Below, piece after piece: positions 18,418-26,591 of a stretch of DNA of 64,000 nucleotides. Source of the DNA: Chloroherpetonaceae bacterium (GTDB lineage: Bacteria > Bacteroidota > Chlorobiia > Chlorobiales > Thermochlorobacteraceae). Location: positions 61,461 through 125,460 of the forward strand of contig JANWWA010000009.1 of assembly GCA_025056565.1 (NCBI GenBank), in the 5' to 3' direction. A program made the position numbers and the translations under genes. How positions within the stretch are numbered: position 1 is the stretch's first letter; the number at the start of each line of letters is the position of its first letter. The notes beneath the pieces are model-generated. The model ran no database searches. It had not been told where the DNA came from and saw nothing but the letters and a program-made list of their open reading frames with translations.

Positions 18418-18867
18418 ATGCGCTTAGAAGACGAGATTAAGCAGAAAACGTTTCGCTGCCCCTATCAGAAACTCCAAGTAAATTTGGTCTATACATTTCA
18501 CTGGCTCATTCCTAAGATTCAAGCCAAGCTGAAAGGCTCTGGCATTACAATGCAGCAATACAATCTTTTGCGCATTCTGCGCGGACAGTATCCGAATCCC
18601 TCATCGCTGACTTTGCTCAAGGAGCGAATGCTGGACAAAGAATCTGACGTGTCGCGTCTGGTAAGTAGGCTGGTGGCAAAAGGATTGGTGGTGCGCAAGG
18701 AGTGTCAGGCAGATCGCAGAAAGTTGGATTTGCTGATTACAAAGAAAGGTTTAGCATTGCTTGAAAAGTTAGATCCAAAAATTGACGATGCAGAGTCGCT
18801 CTTTAAAACCATAACCCCCCAGGAAGCGACCGCGCTGAATGATTTGTTAGATAAACTGCGTGGCTGA
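18418..18867 (+). CDS. MarR-family transcriptional regulator
   Basis: A 149-residue winged-helix regulator. The core is GITMQQYNLLRILRGQYPNP, then the recognition helix and wing ESDVSRLVSRLVAKGLVVRK followed by the family motif ADRRKLDLLITKKGLALLEKL. The ATG at 18418 is preferred to the longer open frame from 18259, which runs back toward the tRNA. It lies about 75 bases before a rightward barrel-protein gene, which may be its target. The ligand is unknown. Confidence 0.88.
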   Translation: MRLEDEIKQKTFRCPYQKLQVNLVYTFHWLIPKIQAKLKGSGITMQQYNLLRILRGQYPNPSSLTLLKERMLDKESDVSRLVSRLVAKGLVVRKECQADRRKLDLLITKKGLALLEKLDPKIDDAESLFKTITPQEATALNDLLDKLRG

Positions 18868-18942
18868 GGCGAGATTGCGAGGCATAAATTGTATTTTGCG
18901 CAGCCAAAAGGCGGCAACAAAAACCAGCTTTCCCTGCTCCTG

Positions 18943-19773
18943 ATGAAGTTTCTACATCTGGCGCTGCTGCTATGGCTCGCTACGAGCAGTGTGCTAAACG
19001 CACAAATTCAAAGCAATCTGGTGCAACGTGTGCGCCCTTTCATTACCGACGATGCACGAGTTGTGGGAGCACGCCTCTCGCAACTGGAATCGTGGTATCG
19101 CCAAGATAAAGAGACTGTTCAGCAGTGGTTTTTGTTTGCATTTGGCCCAAACGAGTGGTTGGAACTCACATTGGGCGGCGTAATTGGCGCAGGGCTGGTA
19201 GAAGCAGAGCTTGAAGAATTTCCCTTCGTCGATGAAACCACAAAGGGATTTTCAGTCGGAGTGCCACTGGTGCAAACAAAGTTCTTGTTCAGGGGTTATG
19301 AAGCAAACGGGTGGCCGGGCGTCAGTCTGGTGATTGGCACATTTTTGCCATACGGACACGGGGTGCTGCAGCCACCGGGCTATGGGGCATTTAGCTTTCT
19401 GATTGTCTCCCAGTCCATTGGTGAAGGTGATGCTGTGCTAATTCACGGTAATTTGGGAATGAATTATCTCAATGTGGAAGGTAGAAACGAGCTAATTAAC
19501 ACGTGGGGAATTGGCACGCAAATCCGCACCATTGGAGGCTTTCACCTTGTCGGAGAGCTTTTTTCGGGCGACCCATATGTGCCCGGCTCTGGGGTTTCCT
19601 ATCAGGTTGGATTCCGACATTTTTTTAGCGATTTCTTTCAGATTGATGGCACAATTGGAAGCGGCATCGGTGGCAAAACGATCTTGCCATTTTGGTTCAG
19701 CGCGGGAGTACGAATCGTCTTTGACTTCTTTTCTGCAAGTCATAGTGTGTCAACAGGGGCACTCAGGCGTTGA
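18943..19773 (+). CDS. Outer-membrane beta-barrel protein (transporter-like)
   Basis: A 276-residue secreted barrel. Residues 1-19 form a signal peptide (KFLHLALLLWLATSSVLNAQ). The mature N terminus has RPFITDDARVVG, a motif common at the start of barrels annotated as 'transporter' or phenol meta-pathway-like. Many alternating aromatic strands follow, with a glycine-rich end region. The first ATG at 18943 gives a clean signal peptide. Its last 34 bases overlap the 3' end of the convergent purine nucleoside phosphorylase gene. The substrate is unknown. Confidence 0.75.
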   Translation: MKFLHLALLLWLATSSVLNAQIQSNLVQRVRPFITDDARVVGARLSQLESWYRQDKETVQQWFLFAFGPNEWLELTLGGVIGAGLVEAELEEFPFVDETTKGFSVGVPLVQTKFLFRGYEANGWPGVSLVIGTFLPYGHGVLQPPGYGAFSFLIVSQSIGEGDAVLIHGNLGMNYLNVEGRNELINTWGIGTQIRTIGGFHLVGELFSGDPYVPGSGVSYQVGFRHFFSDFFQIDGTIGSGIGGKTILPFWFSAGVRIVFDFFSASHSVSTGALRR

Positions 19774-20558
19774 ATAGCGGCATGCATTAGCGCAGTAAAG
19801 TGCTGCTTAGAGTCGCTTGCAACACGCTGCACTTCATCGTGGGAAAGTCTTTCCGAGCTAAGTCCCGCAGCCTTGTTGGTGATGAGTGAAATTGCCACTA
19901 CACGCAGTCCTAATGCTTTGGCAACAGTGGCTTCTTTCACTGTCGACATACCAACGGCATCAGCTCCAAGTCGTCGTAGCATTTCGATTTCTGCGCGTGT
20001 TTCGTAACTTGGCCCCAAGACACCAGCATAAATGCCTTGATGCAAAGCAATACCAGCTTGCTGCGCAGCACGCCAGATAGCGGCAGAAAGGGAACGGTCA
20101 TAGATTGGCGCATACCGATTCCGATGCAAATCACTGGGCAAGCGGACAAAAGTCAAATCAAGGTGGTCTGAAATAAGGCAAAGGTCACCAGCATTAAAGT
20201 GCGGATTGATGCCACCTGCTGCATTAGTAAGCAAAAGCGTCTGCACCCCAAGCGCAGCCAATAAATGCACATAGAATGTAACTGTTTCGACCGTATGCCC
20301 TTCGTAGAGATGCACGCGCCCCTTGATCAGCAGAACCGGTGTGCCAGAAGACTCAGCCAGAATAAGCTGACCTTGATGCCCTGCCACGCTAGGCACGGGG
20401 TAGTGTGGAATATCAGCAGCCGAAAGCGTTCTATGAACCCTAAGCGATGAGGCAAAGTCGCCTAATCCAGAGCCTAAAACAACCGCTGCAGTTGGAATCT
20501 GTGGCAAATGCGATTGCAAATAAGCCAGTGCAGCACGAACTTTTTCGGAGCGTGTCAT
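19740..20558 (-). CDS. punA: Purine-nucleoside phosphorylase (trimeric type)
   Basis: Phosphorolyses purine (deoxy)ribonucleosides to base and ribose 1-phosphate for salvage. The 272-residue length and motifs are typical of trimeric PNPs: VVLGSGLGDF (phosphate-binding), GRVHLYEGH, LLTNAAGGIN, GPSYETRAEI and VGMSTVKEATVAKALG, which includes the substrate-binding Met and Glu. The closing residues ISLITNKAAGLS include the purine-site Asn. It is transcribed toward the barrel gene and overlaps its 3' end by 34 bases. Confidence 0.94.
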   Translation of the reverse strand: MTRSEKVRAALAYLQSHLPQIPTAAVVLGSGLGDFASSLRVHRTLSAADIPHYPVPSVAGHQGQLILAESSGTPVLLIKGRVHLYEGHTVETVTFYVHLLAALGVQTLLLTNAAGGINPHFNAGDLCLISDHLDLTFVRLPSDLHRNRYAPIYDRSLSAAIWRAAQQAGIALHQGIYAGVLGPSYETRAEIEMLRRLGADAVGMSTVKEATVAKALGLRVVAISLITNKAAGLSSERLSHDEVQRVASDSKQHFTALMHAAIQRLSAPVDTL

Positions 20559-20764
20559 TCTGCAAAGAGATGTAGTGCTTGTAGAACGAAGCTATGAACA
20601 GAAAAAGCAAGGCGAACTGACTGCCAGCCTTTTTACCATAGGAGCTGGAAGCAGGTAGCCTAACTAGCAGCTAAAATTTGCAATCATAGCAGACAACTTA
20701 CATTGTTCCAAGCAGATTTAGTTTCACCTTTTTATCTTTGCACAAGAAAATAGCGATATTGACA

Positions 20765-22132
20765 ATGCGCCACATACCTCATTTTGTTCTACTGCTTCTT
20801 ATCTACATTCTCTTGGCTGGTGCAGCCTTTCCACAAGCGAGTCTGCTGCAATCTGGACCGATGTTGGGCTACTCCGATATGCGAGAAGTGTTGCTTTGGG
20901 TGCAGACCAAGTCGCCAGCGCGGGTGCAGTTTAAGTATTGGGACAAAAACAATCCGAAGCAGGTGTTTGAGACCGATGTGGTAGAGACAACGAAGGAGAG
21001 AGCTTATACTGCATCGCTAATTGCTGACAAGGTGTTGCCCGGGCGTCGGTATCAATATGAGCTTTACATCAATGGTCAGAAAGTCGTGCGCCCCTACCCG
21101 ATGGAGTTTCAAACGCAGGTTTTGTGGCAATATCGAACTGACCCACCGGATTTTACGGTAGCAATGGGCAGTTGTGCGTATATCAACGAGCCAGAATTTG
21201 ACCGGCCAGGCAAACCTTACGGAGAAGGCTACGAGATTTTCAAGTCCATTTACGACAAGCGCCCTGATATAATGCTTTGGCTAGGCGACAACATCTACTT
21301 GCGCGAGGGAGACTGGAACACACGCACAGGGATATATCACCGTTACACGCATACGCGCTCCTTGCCCGAACTTCAACCCCTTTTAGCATCAACCCATCAC
21401 TACGCCATCTGCGATGACCACGATTACGGTCCAAATGACTGCGATGGCAGTTTCTGGAACAAAGAAATGACATTAGAAGCCTTCAAGCTCTTTTGGGGAA
21501 ATCCCTCATATGGCATTGGCACAATGCGGGGTGCAATTACGCAGTTCCAGTGGGGCGATGCAGAGTTTTTTCTCTTGGATGACCGCTACTACCGCACCCC
21601 GCAAGGACGTAAAACGATTGAAGGCACCATTTTAGGCAAGGAGCAATTTGATTGGCTTATCAATGCACTCACGGCAAGCCAAGCTACATTTAAGTTCATT
21701 GTCATTGGCGGACAGGTGCTCAATCCGCTGCCTGTGTATGAGACATATGCGAACTATCCGCAGGAACGTCAGCGCTTAATTGAAACCATCACAAAGGAAG
21801 GAATTTCGGGAGTGATGTTTCTGACAGGCGACCGACATTTTACAGAGCTTTCAAAATTAGAGCGTGCGGGCACCTATCCGCTGTATGAACTGACTTGCTC
21901 ACCGCTCACATCAGGGGTCTTTGCAGGGGCGGCGAGCGAAGCAAATCCACTGCGTGTGCCGGGCACTTTGGTTCAAGAGCGCAATTTTGCACTGCTGAAA
22001 TTTTCGGGCACGCGTGGCGACCGAGTGCTGACCATTTCTGTTCACGACAAAACAGGTAAAGAACTCTGGACGCGCAGTATTCGAGCCTCAGAGCTGCGCC
22101 CACCGCAGCAGAAAATAAGCGGCTCGGAGTAA
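20765..22132 (+). CDS. phoD: PhoD-like alkaline phosphatase
   Basis: A secreted metallophosphoesterase of 455 residues, with a signal peptide at residues 1-25 (HFVLLLLIYILLAGAAFPQA). The N-terminal PhoD domain is a FN3-like sheet (about 30-125). The catalytic part has FTVAMGSCAY, DIMLWLGDNIY, AICDDHDYGPNDCDG (metal ligands), FFLLDDRYYR and FLTGDRHFTE. Known relatives hydrolyse phosphodiesters or phosphomonoesters in the periplasm. The frame is open to a TTG at 20738, but that codon lies within a promoter-like TATCTTTG (20733-20740), so the ATG at 20765 is the better start. Confidence 0.88.
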   Translation: MRHIPHFVLLLLIYILLAGAAFPQASLLQSGPMLGYSDMREVLLWVQTKSPARVQFKYWDKNNPKQVFETDVVETTKERAYTASLIADKVLPGRRYQYELYINGQKVVRPYPMEFQTQVLWQYRTDPPDFTVAMGSCAYINEPEFDRPGKPYGEGYEIFKSIYDKRPDIMLWLGDNIYLREGDWNTRTGIYHRYTHTRSLPELQPLLASTHHYAICDDHDYGPNDCDGSFWNKEMTLEAFKLFWGNPSYGIGTMRGAITQFQWGDAEFFLLDDRYYRTPQGRKTIEGTILGKEQFDWLINALTASQATFKFIVIGGQVLNPLPVYETYANYPQERQRLIETITKEGISGVMFLTGDRHFTELSKLERAGTYPLYELTCSPLTSGVFAGAASEANPLRVPGTLVQERNFALLKFSGTRGDRVLTISVHDKTGKELWTRSIRASELRPPQQKISGSE

Positions 22133-22267
22133 AGTGAAGGGTTGACTCACCGCGACATATCGTTTTGGCAAGGAGCAGGAACAGAAGAGAGATAAATGAA
22201 GTGCCCACCTGCGCTTTTCAGCTATGCCCCAGAAGGCGACCGGAGCAAGTTGTAAGCTGCCTGACAG

Positions 22268-22299
22268 CACAAAGCAAGAAACGCGCTACTTGCTTTGTG
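22268..22299. repeat. 11-bp perfect inverted repeat at a convergent gene junction
   Basis: CACAAAGCAAG (22268-22278) and CTTGCTTTGTG (22289-22299) are perfect complements around a 10-base loop. The structure spans the stop codon of the leftward acyl-CoA synthetase homologue and lies in the convergent gap after phoD. Neither strand has a clear T run, so it is a candidate bidirectional transcript-end hairpin and not a classic terminator. Confidence 0.5.
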
Positions 22300-24178
22300 A
22301 TGATTCTGCTTTCAAAAGGTTATGAGCAATTGCGCCATCTTGCGTGCGAGGCAAGGGGGTGGTGCGAAACTCAATCTCACCTAAAGTAGCGCTTGCGTTT
22401 AACTCACGTCGCAAATAGTCACGCAAAATTGAGCGCATGGAGTCGGTGGCTTTGTGACCGGGCTTAAGCACCACGAAAGCCTTAATACGCTCGCCAAGTT
22501 CCCTATCGGGCACACCAATCACGGCGACTTCTTCAATTGCAGGATGAGTTTGCAAAACCTTCTCAATCTCCGTCATTGCAAGGCGCTGACCGCTAACTTT
22601 GACCACATCATCAATACGACCCATCACGCAATAGTAACCGTCTTCATCGTAGAAAGCCGCATCGCCTGTGTTGAAACACCCGGGCACATGCTTCCAGTAT
22701 TTCTGATAGCGTTCTGGATTGTTCCAAATACCAATCATCAAATGCGGAAGAGGCTGGCGCAGCACAAGCAAACCACTAGTGTTCGGTGGTACTGTCTTGC
22801 CATCTTGTAGTGAGACCACATCCAGCACAACGCCCGGCATCGGTTTGCCAACTTTGCCGAGTTTTACATCGGCGGCAAGAAAATCGCCTAACACAGGCGC
22901 GGCAATTTCCGTTTGCCACCAACTGTCTAACACACAGCCACGCCGACCAAGCACATTTTTCTGCACCCACTCGTGCACATCAGCTTCCAAGTAACCACCA
23001 GACGAAGCAATCAGTCGCAAGGTAGAAAGGTCGCACTTCTTGATGGCCTCCGTACCGTGCTTCATAAAAGTCTGCAGCGTGAGGGGGGAGCTAAAAAGGA
23101 TATTGACACCGTGCCGCTCAATGAGTTTCCAGAATGCATAGATGGAAGGATAATCAATTGCACCCTCTCGCATCATGACGGTTGCCCCGTTCAGCAGCGG
23201 TCCATATACAATGAAGCTATGTCCCAGAATTCGACCAATATCTTCGGTGTTGAAGAAAATGTCGTATTCCTTGAGGTCATACATTGCTTGTGCCATATAG
23301 TAAGTGCCAACCATGTAGCCGCCATGCGTGTGCACAACACCTTTCGGAGCGCCACTTGTGCCGCTGGTGTAAAGGATAAAGAGTGGGTGATTGGACTCGA
23401 CAATTTCAGGGTTAATCCACTGTGGCTGTCCATCTATGAATTCATGAAAGTCAATCTCGCGCTCCGATGAGAGGTCTAATTTTGGTTCATCGCGTCGTAA
23501 AACAATAATTTTCTCGACGGATTCAGCATTGGCAATTGCATCGTCCATAATGCCTTTAATTGGAATGCGCTTGCCATTGCGGTAGGTTACATCGGCGCAG
23601 AAGACAACTTTAGCTTCCGTATCGTGCACACGGTGGCGGAGTGACTGCACGCCCAGTGTCGTTTGCGCCGCAACATGGATGGCACCAATGCGCGCACACG
23701 CCAGCATCGCATAGACGGCCTCGGGCGTATTCGGCAGACAAATAAGCACGCGGTCGCCTTTCTCAACGCCGATGCTTTTTAGAGCATTCGCAGTTTGGCA
23801 GACGCGTCGCAGCAATCGGTCATATGTAACCAGCGTTTCTTTGCCAGTTTCAGAGGTTGCAAGCAGTGCGACCTTGTTGCGGCGGTAATTGACAATATGC
23901 CGGTCTAAGACATTGAGAGTAATGTTCGTTCTACCACCGATGAACCAGCGGTGATGAGGCGGCTCGAACTCTAAAACCTTGTCCCACTTTTTTTCCCACA
24001 AAAGCTGCTCGGCAATGTCAGCCCAGAAACCTTCGGGGTCGGTCAGTGCATAGCGATAGTCAGCCTCATAGTCTTGAATAAGGGCATTGCGTCGCAGAGA
24101 TAGCGGTGGTGAAATTCGTCGTGTCTCATGCAAAAACTGTTCAATGTCTGGCATACCTGATTCTGAGTTTAAGCGCAT
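22286..24178 (-). CDS. AMP-dependent acyl-CoA synthetase homologue lacking the A10 lysine
   Basis: Related to acetyl-, propionyl- and acetoacetyl-CoA synthetases of the ANL superfamily, which activate a carboxylate as an acyl-adenylate and transfer it to CoA. The 630-residue protein has the N-terminal acetyl-CoA synthetase-type segment (YRYALTDPEGFWADIAEQLL), the P-loop YTSGTSGAPKGVVHTHG, DSWWQTEI, and the hinge-region motif MGRIDDVVKVSGQR. The C-terminal A10 motif, normally PKTxSGKIxR, reads LPRTQDGAIAHNLL, so the catalytic lysine is alanine (about residue 616). That lysine is needed for adenylation in known relatives. The start is uncertain: ATG at 24178 or 24154, with the frame open to a TTG at 24217. 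It lies just downstream of tpiA on the same strand. Confidence 0.85.
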   Translation of the reverse strand: MRLNSESGMPDIEQFLHETRRISPPLSLRRNALIQDYEADYRYALTDPEGFWADIAEQLLWEKKWDKVLEFEPPHHRWFIGGRTNITLNVLDRHIVNYRRNKVALLATSETGKETLVTYDRLLRRVCQTANALKSIGVEKGDRVLICLPNTPEAVYAMLACARIGAIHVAAQTTLGVQSLRHRVHDTEAKVVFCADVTYRNGKRIPIKGIMDDAIANAESVEKIIVLRRDEPKLDLSSEREIDFHEFIDGQPQWINPEIVESNHPLFILYTSGTSGAPKGVVHTHGGYMVGTYYMAQAMYDLKEYDIFFNTEDIGRILGHSFIVYGPLLNGATVMMREGAIDYPSIYAFWKLIERHGVNILFSSPLTLQTFMKHGTEAIKKCDLSTLRLIASSGGYLEADVHEWVQKNVLGRRGCVLDSWWQTEIAAPVLGDFLAADVKLGKVGKPMPGVVLDVVSLQDGKTVPPNTSGLLVLRQPLPHLMIGIWNNPERYQKYWKHVPGCFNTGDAAFYDEDGYYCVMGRIDDVVKVSGQRLAMTEIEKVLQTHPAIEEVAVIGVPDRELGERIKAFVVLKPGHKATDSMRSILRDYLRRELNASATLGEIEFRTTPLPRTQDGAIAHNLLKAESSQSK

Positions 24179-24225
24179 TGATTTGGGCGAATTTAGAGTG
24201 ATTGGGCTAAGTTGCAAAGAAAGGG

Positions 24226-24984
24226 TTATGGCGCAATGCTGCGCACAATTTGCACAAATTCTTCAGCTTTGAGGCTAGCGCCGCCGATTAAGCCACCATC
24301 AATATTTGGCATGGAGAAAAGTTCTCTGGCATTTGAGCTTTTGACGCTTCCGCCGTATTGAATCGTAAGCCGCTCAGCCAGTTCGGTGGAGTAGCGGGCA
24401 CCAATGAATGCACGTATGAATTGATGGGCTTGCTCTGCTTGCTCAGGCGTAGCGGTTTTGCCTGTGCCAATAGCCCAAACTGGCTCATATGCAATCGTAA
24501 TACCAGCCATCTCATCAGCCGAAATGCCTTTCAGGGTGCCGCTAAGTTGTGCCTCGAGCACGGCTTCAGTCTGATTTGCTTCACGCTCAGCCAGCGTCTC
24601 GCCAATGCAAAGAATGACTTTTAACGATTCAGACAAGGCCTTTTTCACTTTGCGATTGATAATCTCGTCTGTTTCGCCGAAGTATTGCCGCCGTTCCGAA
24701 TGTCCTAAGATGACATACTCGCAGCCGACACTCCTAAGCATTTCAGCAGAAATTTCGCCCGTGTAAGCGCCGTCGCTTTCGTAGTGGCAATTTTGTGCTG
24801 CCAATTTGATAGGGGTGTGTTTCAAGACTTGATGCACCGATTCAAGGGCAACGAAAGTGGGAGCTAAGGCAACCTCACACGGCAAGTTTGAACCAAGCAA
24901 CCTCGCCACTTCCGATGCAAGCGCAATTGAGCCAGCAACGGTTTTGTTCATCTTCCAGTTACCGGCTACAAACTTTTTTCGCAT
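24226..24984 (-). CDS. tpiA: Triose-phosphate isomerase
   Basis: Interconverts dihydroxyacetone phosphate and glyceraldehyde 3-phosphate. At 252 residues it is the normal length. Motifs are GNWKMNK (catalytic Lys), [10 protein letters not shown] (catalytic His), [13 protein letters not shown] (catalytic Glu and flexible loop) and [12 protein letters not shown] (phosphate-binding). A TATCTTTA element lies just before the start (24997 to 24990 on the minus strand), with TTGCAA 19 bases upstream, a possible promoter that would leave almost no leader. Confidence 0.97.
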   Translation of the reverse strand: MRKKFVAGNWKMNKTVAGSIALASEVARLLGSNLPCEVALAPTFVALESVHQVLKHTPIKLAAQNCHYESDGAYTGEISAEMLRSVGCEYVILGHSERRQYFGETDEIINRKVKKALSESLKVILCIGETLAEREANQTEAVLEAQLSGTLKGISADEMAGITIAYEPVWAIGTGKTATPEQAEQAHQFIRAFIGARYSTELAERLTIQYGGSVKSSNARELFSMPNIDGGLIGGASLKAEEFVQIVRSIAP

Positions 24985-25257
24985 AGAGGTAAAGATAGTG
25001 TGTCAGTTGTCAGTTTTTGCAATGCTAAACCTTTTTGGGGGAACTGAAAAATTAGCGTGAGAGCAAGGGATTTTAAGCTATGGGCAGGCAGTGCACCTGC
25101 CCAAAATGGCGAAAAAGAACTCACATCAGGTAGCATAAAAGAATGCTAAAAGATATCTCAGCGTGGCAATTACAATAAAATTTCCCGAGAAGGCCTGAAC
25201 ACAGGTTACGAAAGAGATAAGCGGCTCTGTTGTCAGGGCTATGAATGGAGCTATCAA
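24985..25257. other. Intergenic region with an 8-bp hairpin
   Basis: This 273-base gap separates tpiA from the small LSm-like gene, both leftward. It contains an inverted repeat TGGGCAGG (25081-25088) / CCTGCCCA (25096-25103) with a 7-base loop, without a T run on either side. It also holds the tpiA promoter-like element near 24990. I see no coding sequence. Confidence 0.5.
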
Positions 25258-25476
25258 TCAGTATTCTGTAACGCGCTCGGCAAAGACGCGCTTGATGTCA
25301 GCGCGCTTTAGCGAATGATCTTTTCGGCGAAGGTCTCGCAACACAACTTCATCGGGCGTAATAGCAGTGATGTAACCATGCCAAACCCGCGCATCATTCA
25401 TTTCAACATTGACTTCTTCACCCACGTGTTCAGGCTTCAGGTCTTGTGGTCTTAGGATAATTTGTCGTTTGCCCAT
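25258..25476 (-). CDS. Small LSm-like protein downstream of greA
   Basis: A 72-residue protein, starting 11 bases after greA on the same strand. I do not recognise a named family. The pattern EHVGEEVNVEMNDARVWHGY, TAITPDEVVLRDL and LKRADIKRVFAERV resembles the five-strand Sm/LSm fold (a strand, a turn with Asp/Asn, a Gly strand, then a hydrophobic strand and a final I-x-x-V strand). Co-transcription with greA suggests a link to transcription or RNA. No Hfq-type KH motif is visible, so Hfq function cannot be claimed. Confidence 0.75.
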   Translation of the reverse strand: MGKRQIILRPQDLKPEHVGEEVNVEMNDARVWHGYITAITPDEVVLRDLRRKDHSLKRADIKRVFAERVTEY

Positions 25477-25487
25477 CGATGTTGAAG

Positions 25488-25967
25488 TTAGGATTTGACT
25501 TTAATTTCCAGCACTTCAAACCGTTTTAAGCCACCCGGCGTTCTCACATCAACTTTCTCGCCAACCTTCTTACCTAAAAGTGCCCGACCAACAGGGGATT
25601 TGACTGAAATTTTGCCAAGTTCAATGTCCGCTTCTTCTTCAGAAACCAGTGTGTATTCAATCATCTGGTTGGTGTCTAAGTTTTTCAGAACAGCGGTGGT
25701 AAGAATGTAAACCTTATCGGTTTTGATGTTTTTTTCATCCAGAATAGTGGCAGTGGCGAGCTTGCGCTCCAGCATACTGATTCGAAGCTCAAGCTGATTT
25801 TGCTCTTCTTTGGCAGCATCGTATTCTGCATTTTCGCTAAGGTCACCATGAGAGCGCGCTTCAGCAACTTTTTCCAGTATGCGGTGACGCTCTTCATTTT
25901 TCAGCTTGTCAAGTTCTTCCTTGAGCCGCTTGTAGCCTTCCATTGTGAGATAGATCGCTTCTGCCAT
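25488..25967 (-). CDS. greA: Transcription elongation factor GreA
   Basis: Rescues backtracked RNA polymerase by stimulating cleavage of the nascent RNA. The 159-residue protein has the N-terminal coiled coil with the catalytic tip [20 protein letters not shown] (conserved acidic residues of the DLSENAEY motif) and the C-terminal FKBP-like domain ending [19 protein letters not shown]. It is followed closely by the LSm-like gene. A hairpin terminator at 26030-26057 separates it from the upstream acpS. Confidence 0.96.
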   Translation of the reverse strand: MAEAIYLTMEGYKRLKEELDKLKNEERHRILEKVAEARSHGDLSENAEYDAAKEEQNQLELRISMLERKLATATILDEKNIKTDKVYILTTAVLKNLDTNQMIEYTLVSEEEADIELGKISVKSPVGRALLGKKVGEKVDVRTPGGLKRFEVLEIKVKS

Positions 25968-26029
25968 AGTCAGTTCAGTTTATCGTTGCGAAAAAAATTG
26001 CCCGATCTCTATTCGGAGCGGGCCGCTGA

Positions 26030-26057
26030 AAAACAAAAGTCAGTCTGGCGACTGACT
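26030..26057 (-). terminator. Rho-independent terminator after acpS (minus strand)
   Basis: On the plus strand AGTCAGT (26038-26044) and ACTGACT (26051-26057) pair perfectly around CTGGCG. Read on the minus strand the hairpin is followed by TTTTGTTTTT-like bases (26030-26037 is A-rich on plus). It lies between the acpS stop at 26124 and the greA start at 25967. Confidence 0.7.
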
Positions 26058-26123
26058 GCAAAAGACCACAGACACAATTTACGATGTTTTCCTGTTTGTG
26101 CAAAGGCATAGCTGCCAGCTCGG

Positions 26124-26483
26124 CTACGAAGAGATAATCGCGACGGCAACGGCATACTGATGCGTATGCGAAATAGAAATCGCCACGCGTTTAGCTGAAA
26201 GTCCCCTGATTTTTTTGAGAAACCTAAGCTTAGGCTCGCCATGTTTGCCACGAAGGATTTCAACCGAATGCCAGTGAAACGTTTTGGAAATACCCGTGCC
26301 TAGTGCTTTAGCCAGAGCTTCTTTGCAAGCGAAACGTGCGGCAATGCTCTCGTAGGGATTAGCTTTGGCGTAGCAGTAAGCGATTTCGCTGGGCGTAAGA
26401 ATGCGCCGCACAAAGCGCTCGCCGTATCGCTCAATGCTGGCTTGGATACGGGCGATTTCAATAATATCAATGCCAAGTCGCAT
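26124..26483 (-). CDS. acpS: Holo-[acyl-carrier-protein] synthase
   Basis: Transfers 4'-phosphopantetheine from CoA to the serine of apo-ACP for fatty-acid synthesis. The 119-residue protein has the N-terminal GIDIIEIARI (metal-binding Asp) and FACKEALAKALGTGI (metal-binding Glu), and ends with the beta-strand ISISHTHQYAVAVAI. It is transcribed away from the GH3 gene. A terminator follows at 26030-26057. Confidence 0.95.
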   Translation of the reverse strand: MRLGIDIIEIARIQASIERYGERFVRRILTPSEIAYCYAKANPYESIAARFACKEALAKALGTGISKTFHWHSVEILRGKHGEPKLRFLKKIRGLSAKRVAISISHTHQYAVAVAIISS

Positions 26484-26591
26484 ATCAGGCGTTTTTCTCC
26501 AACGTAAAAAATCTTTGCTATTTTCGCAGAGAAAAGAACAACTTGCAAGCCAAGCAAAGGCTCAAAAACCAGTTTGCGAGACGATACTGCT

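Noticed and set aside
25081..25103. 8-bp inverted repeat TGGGCAGG/CCTGCCCA as a terminator
   Set aside because: No T run on either strand; recorded only as part of the intergenic region.
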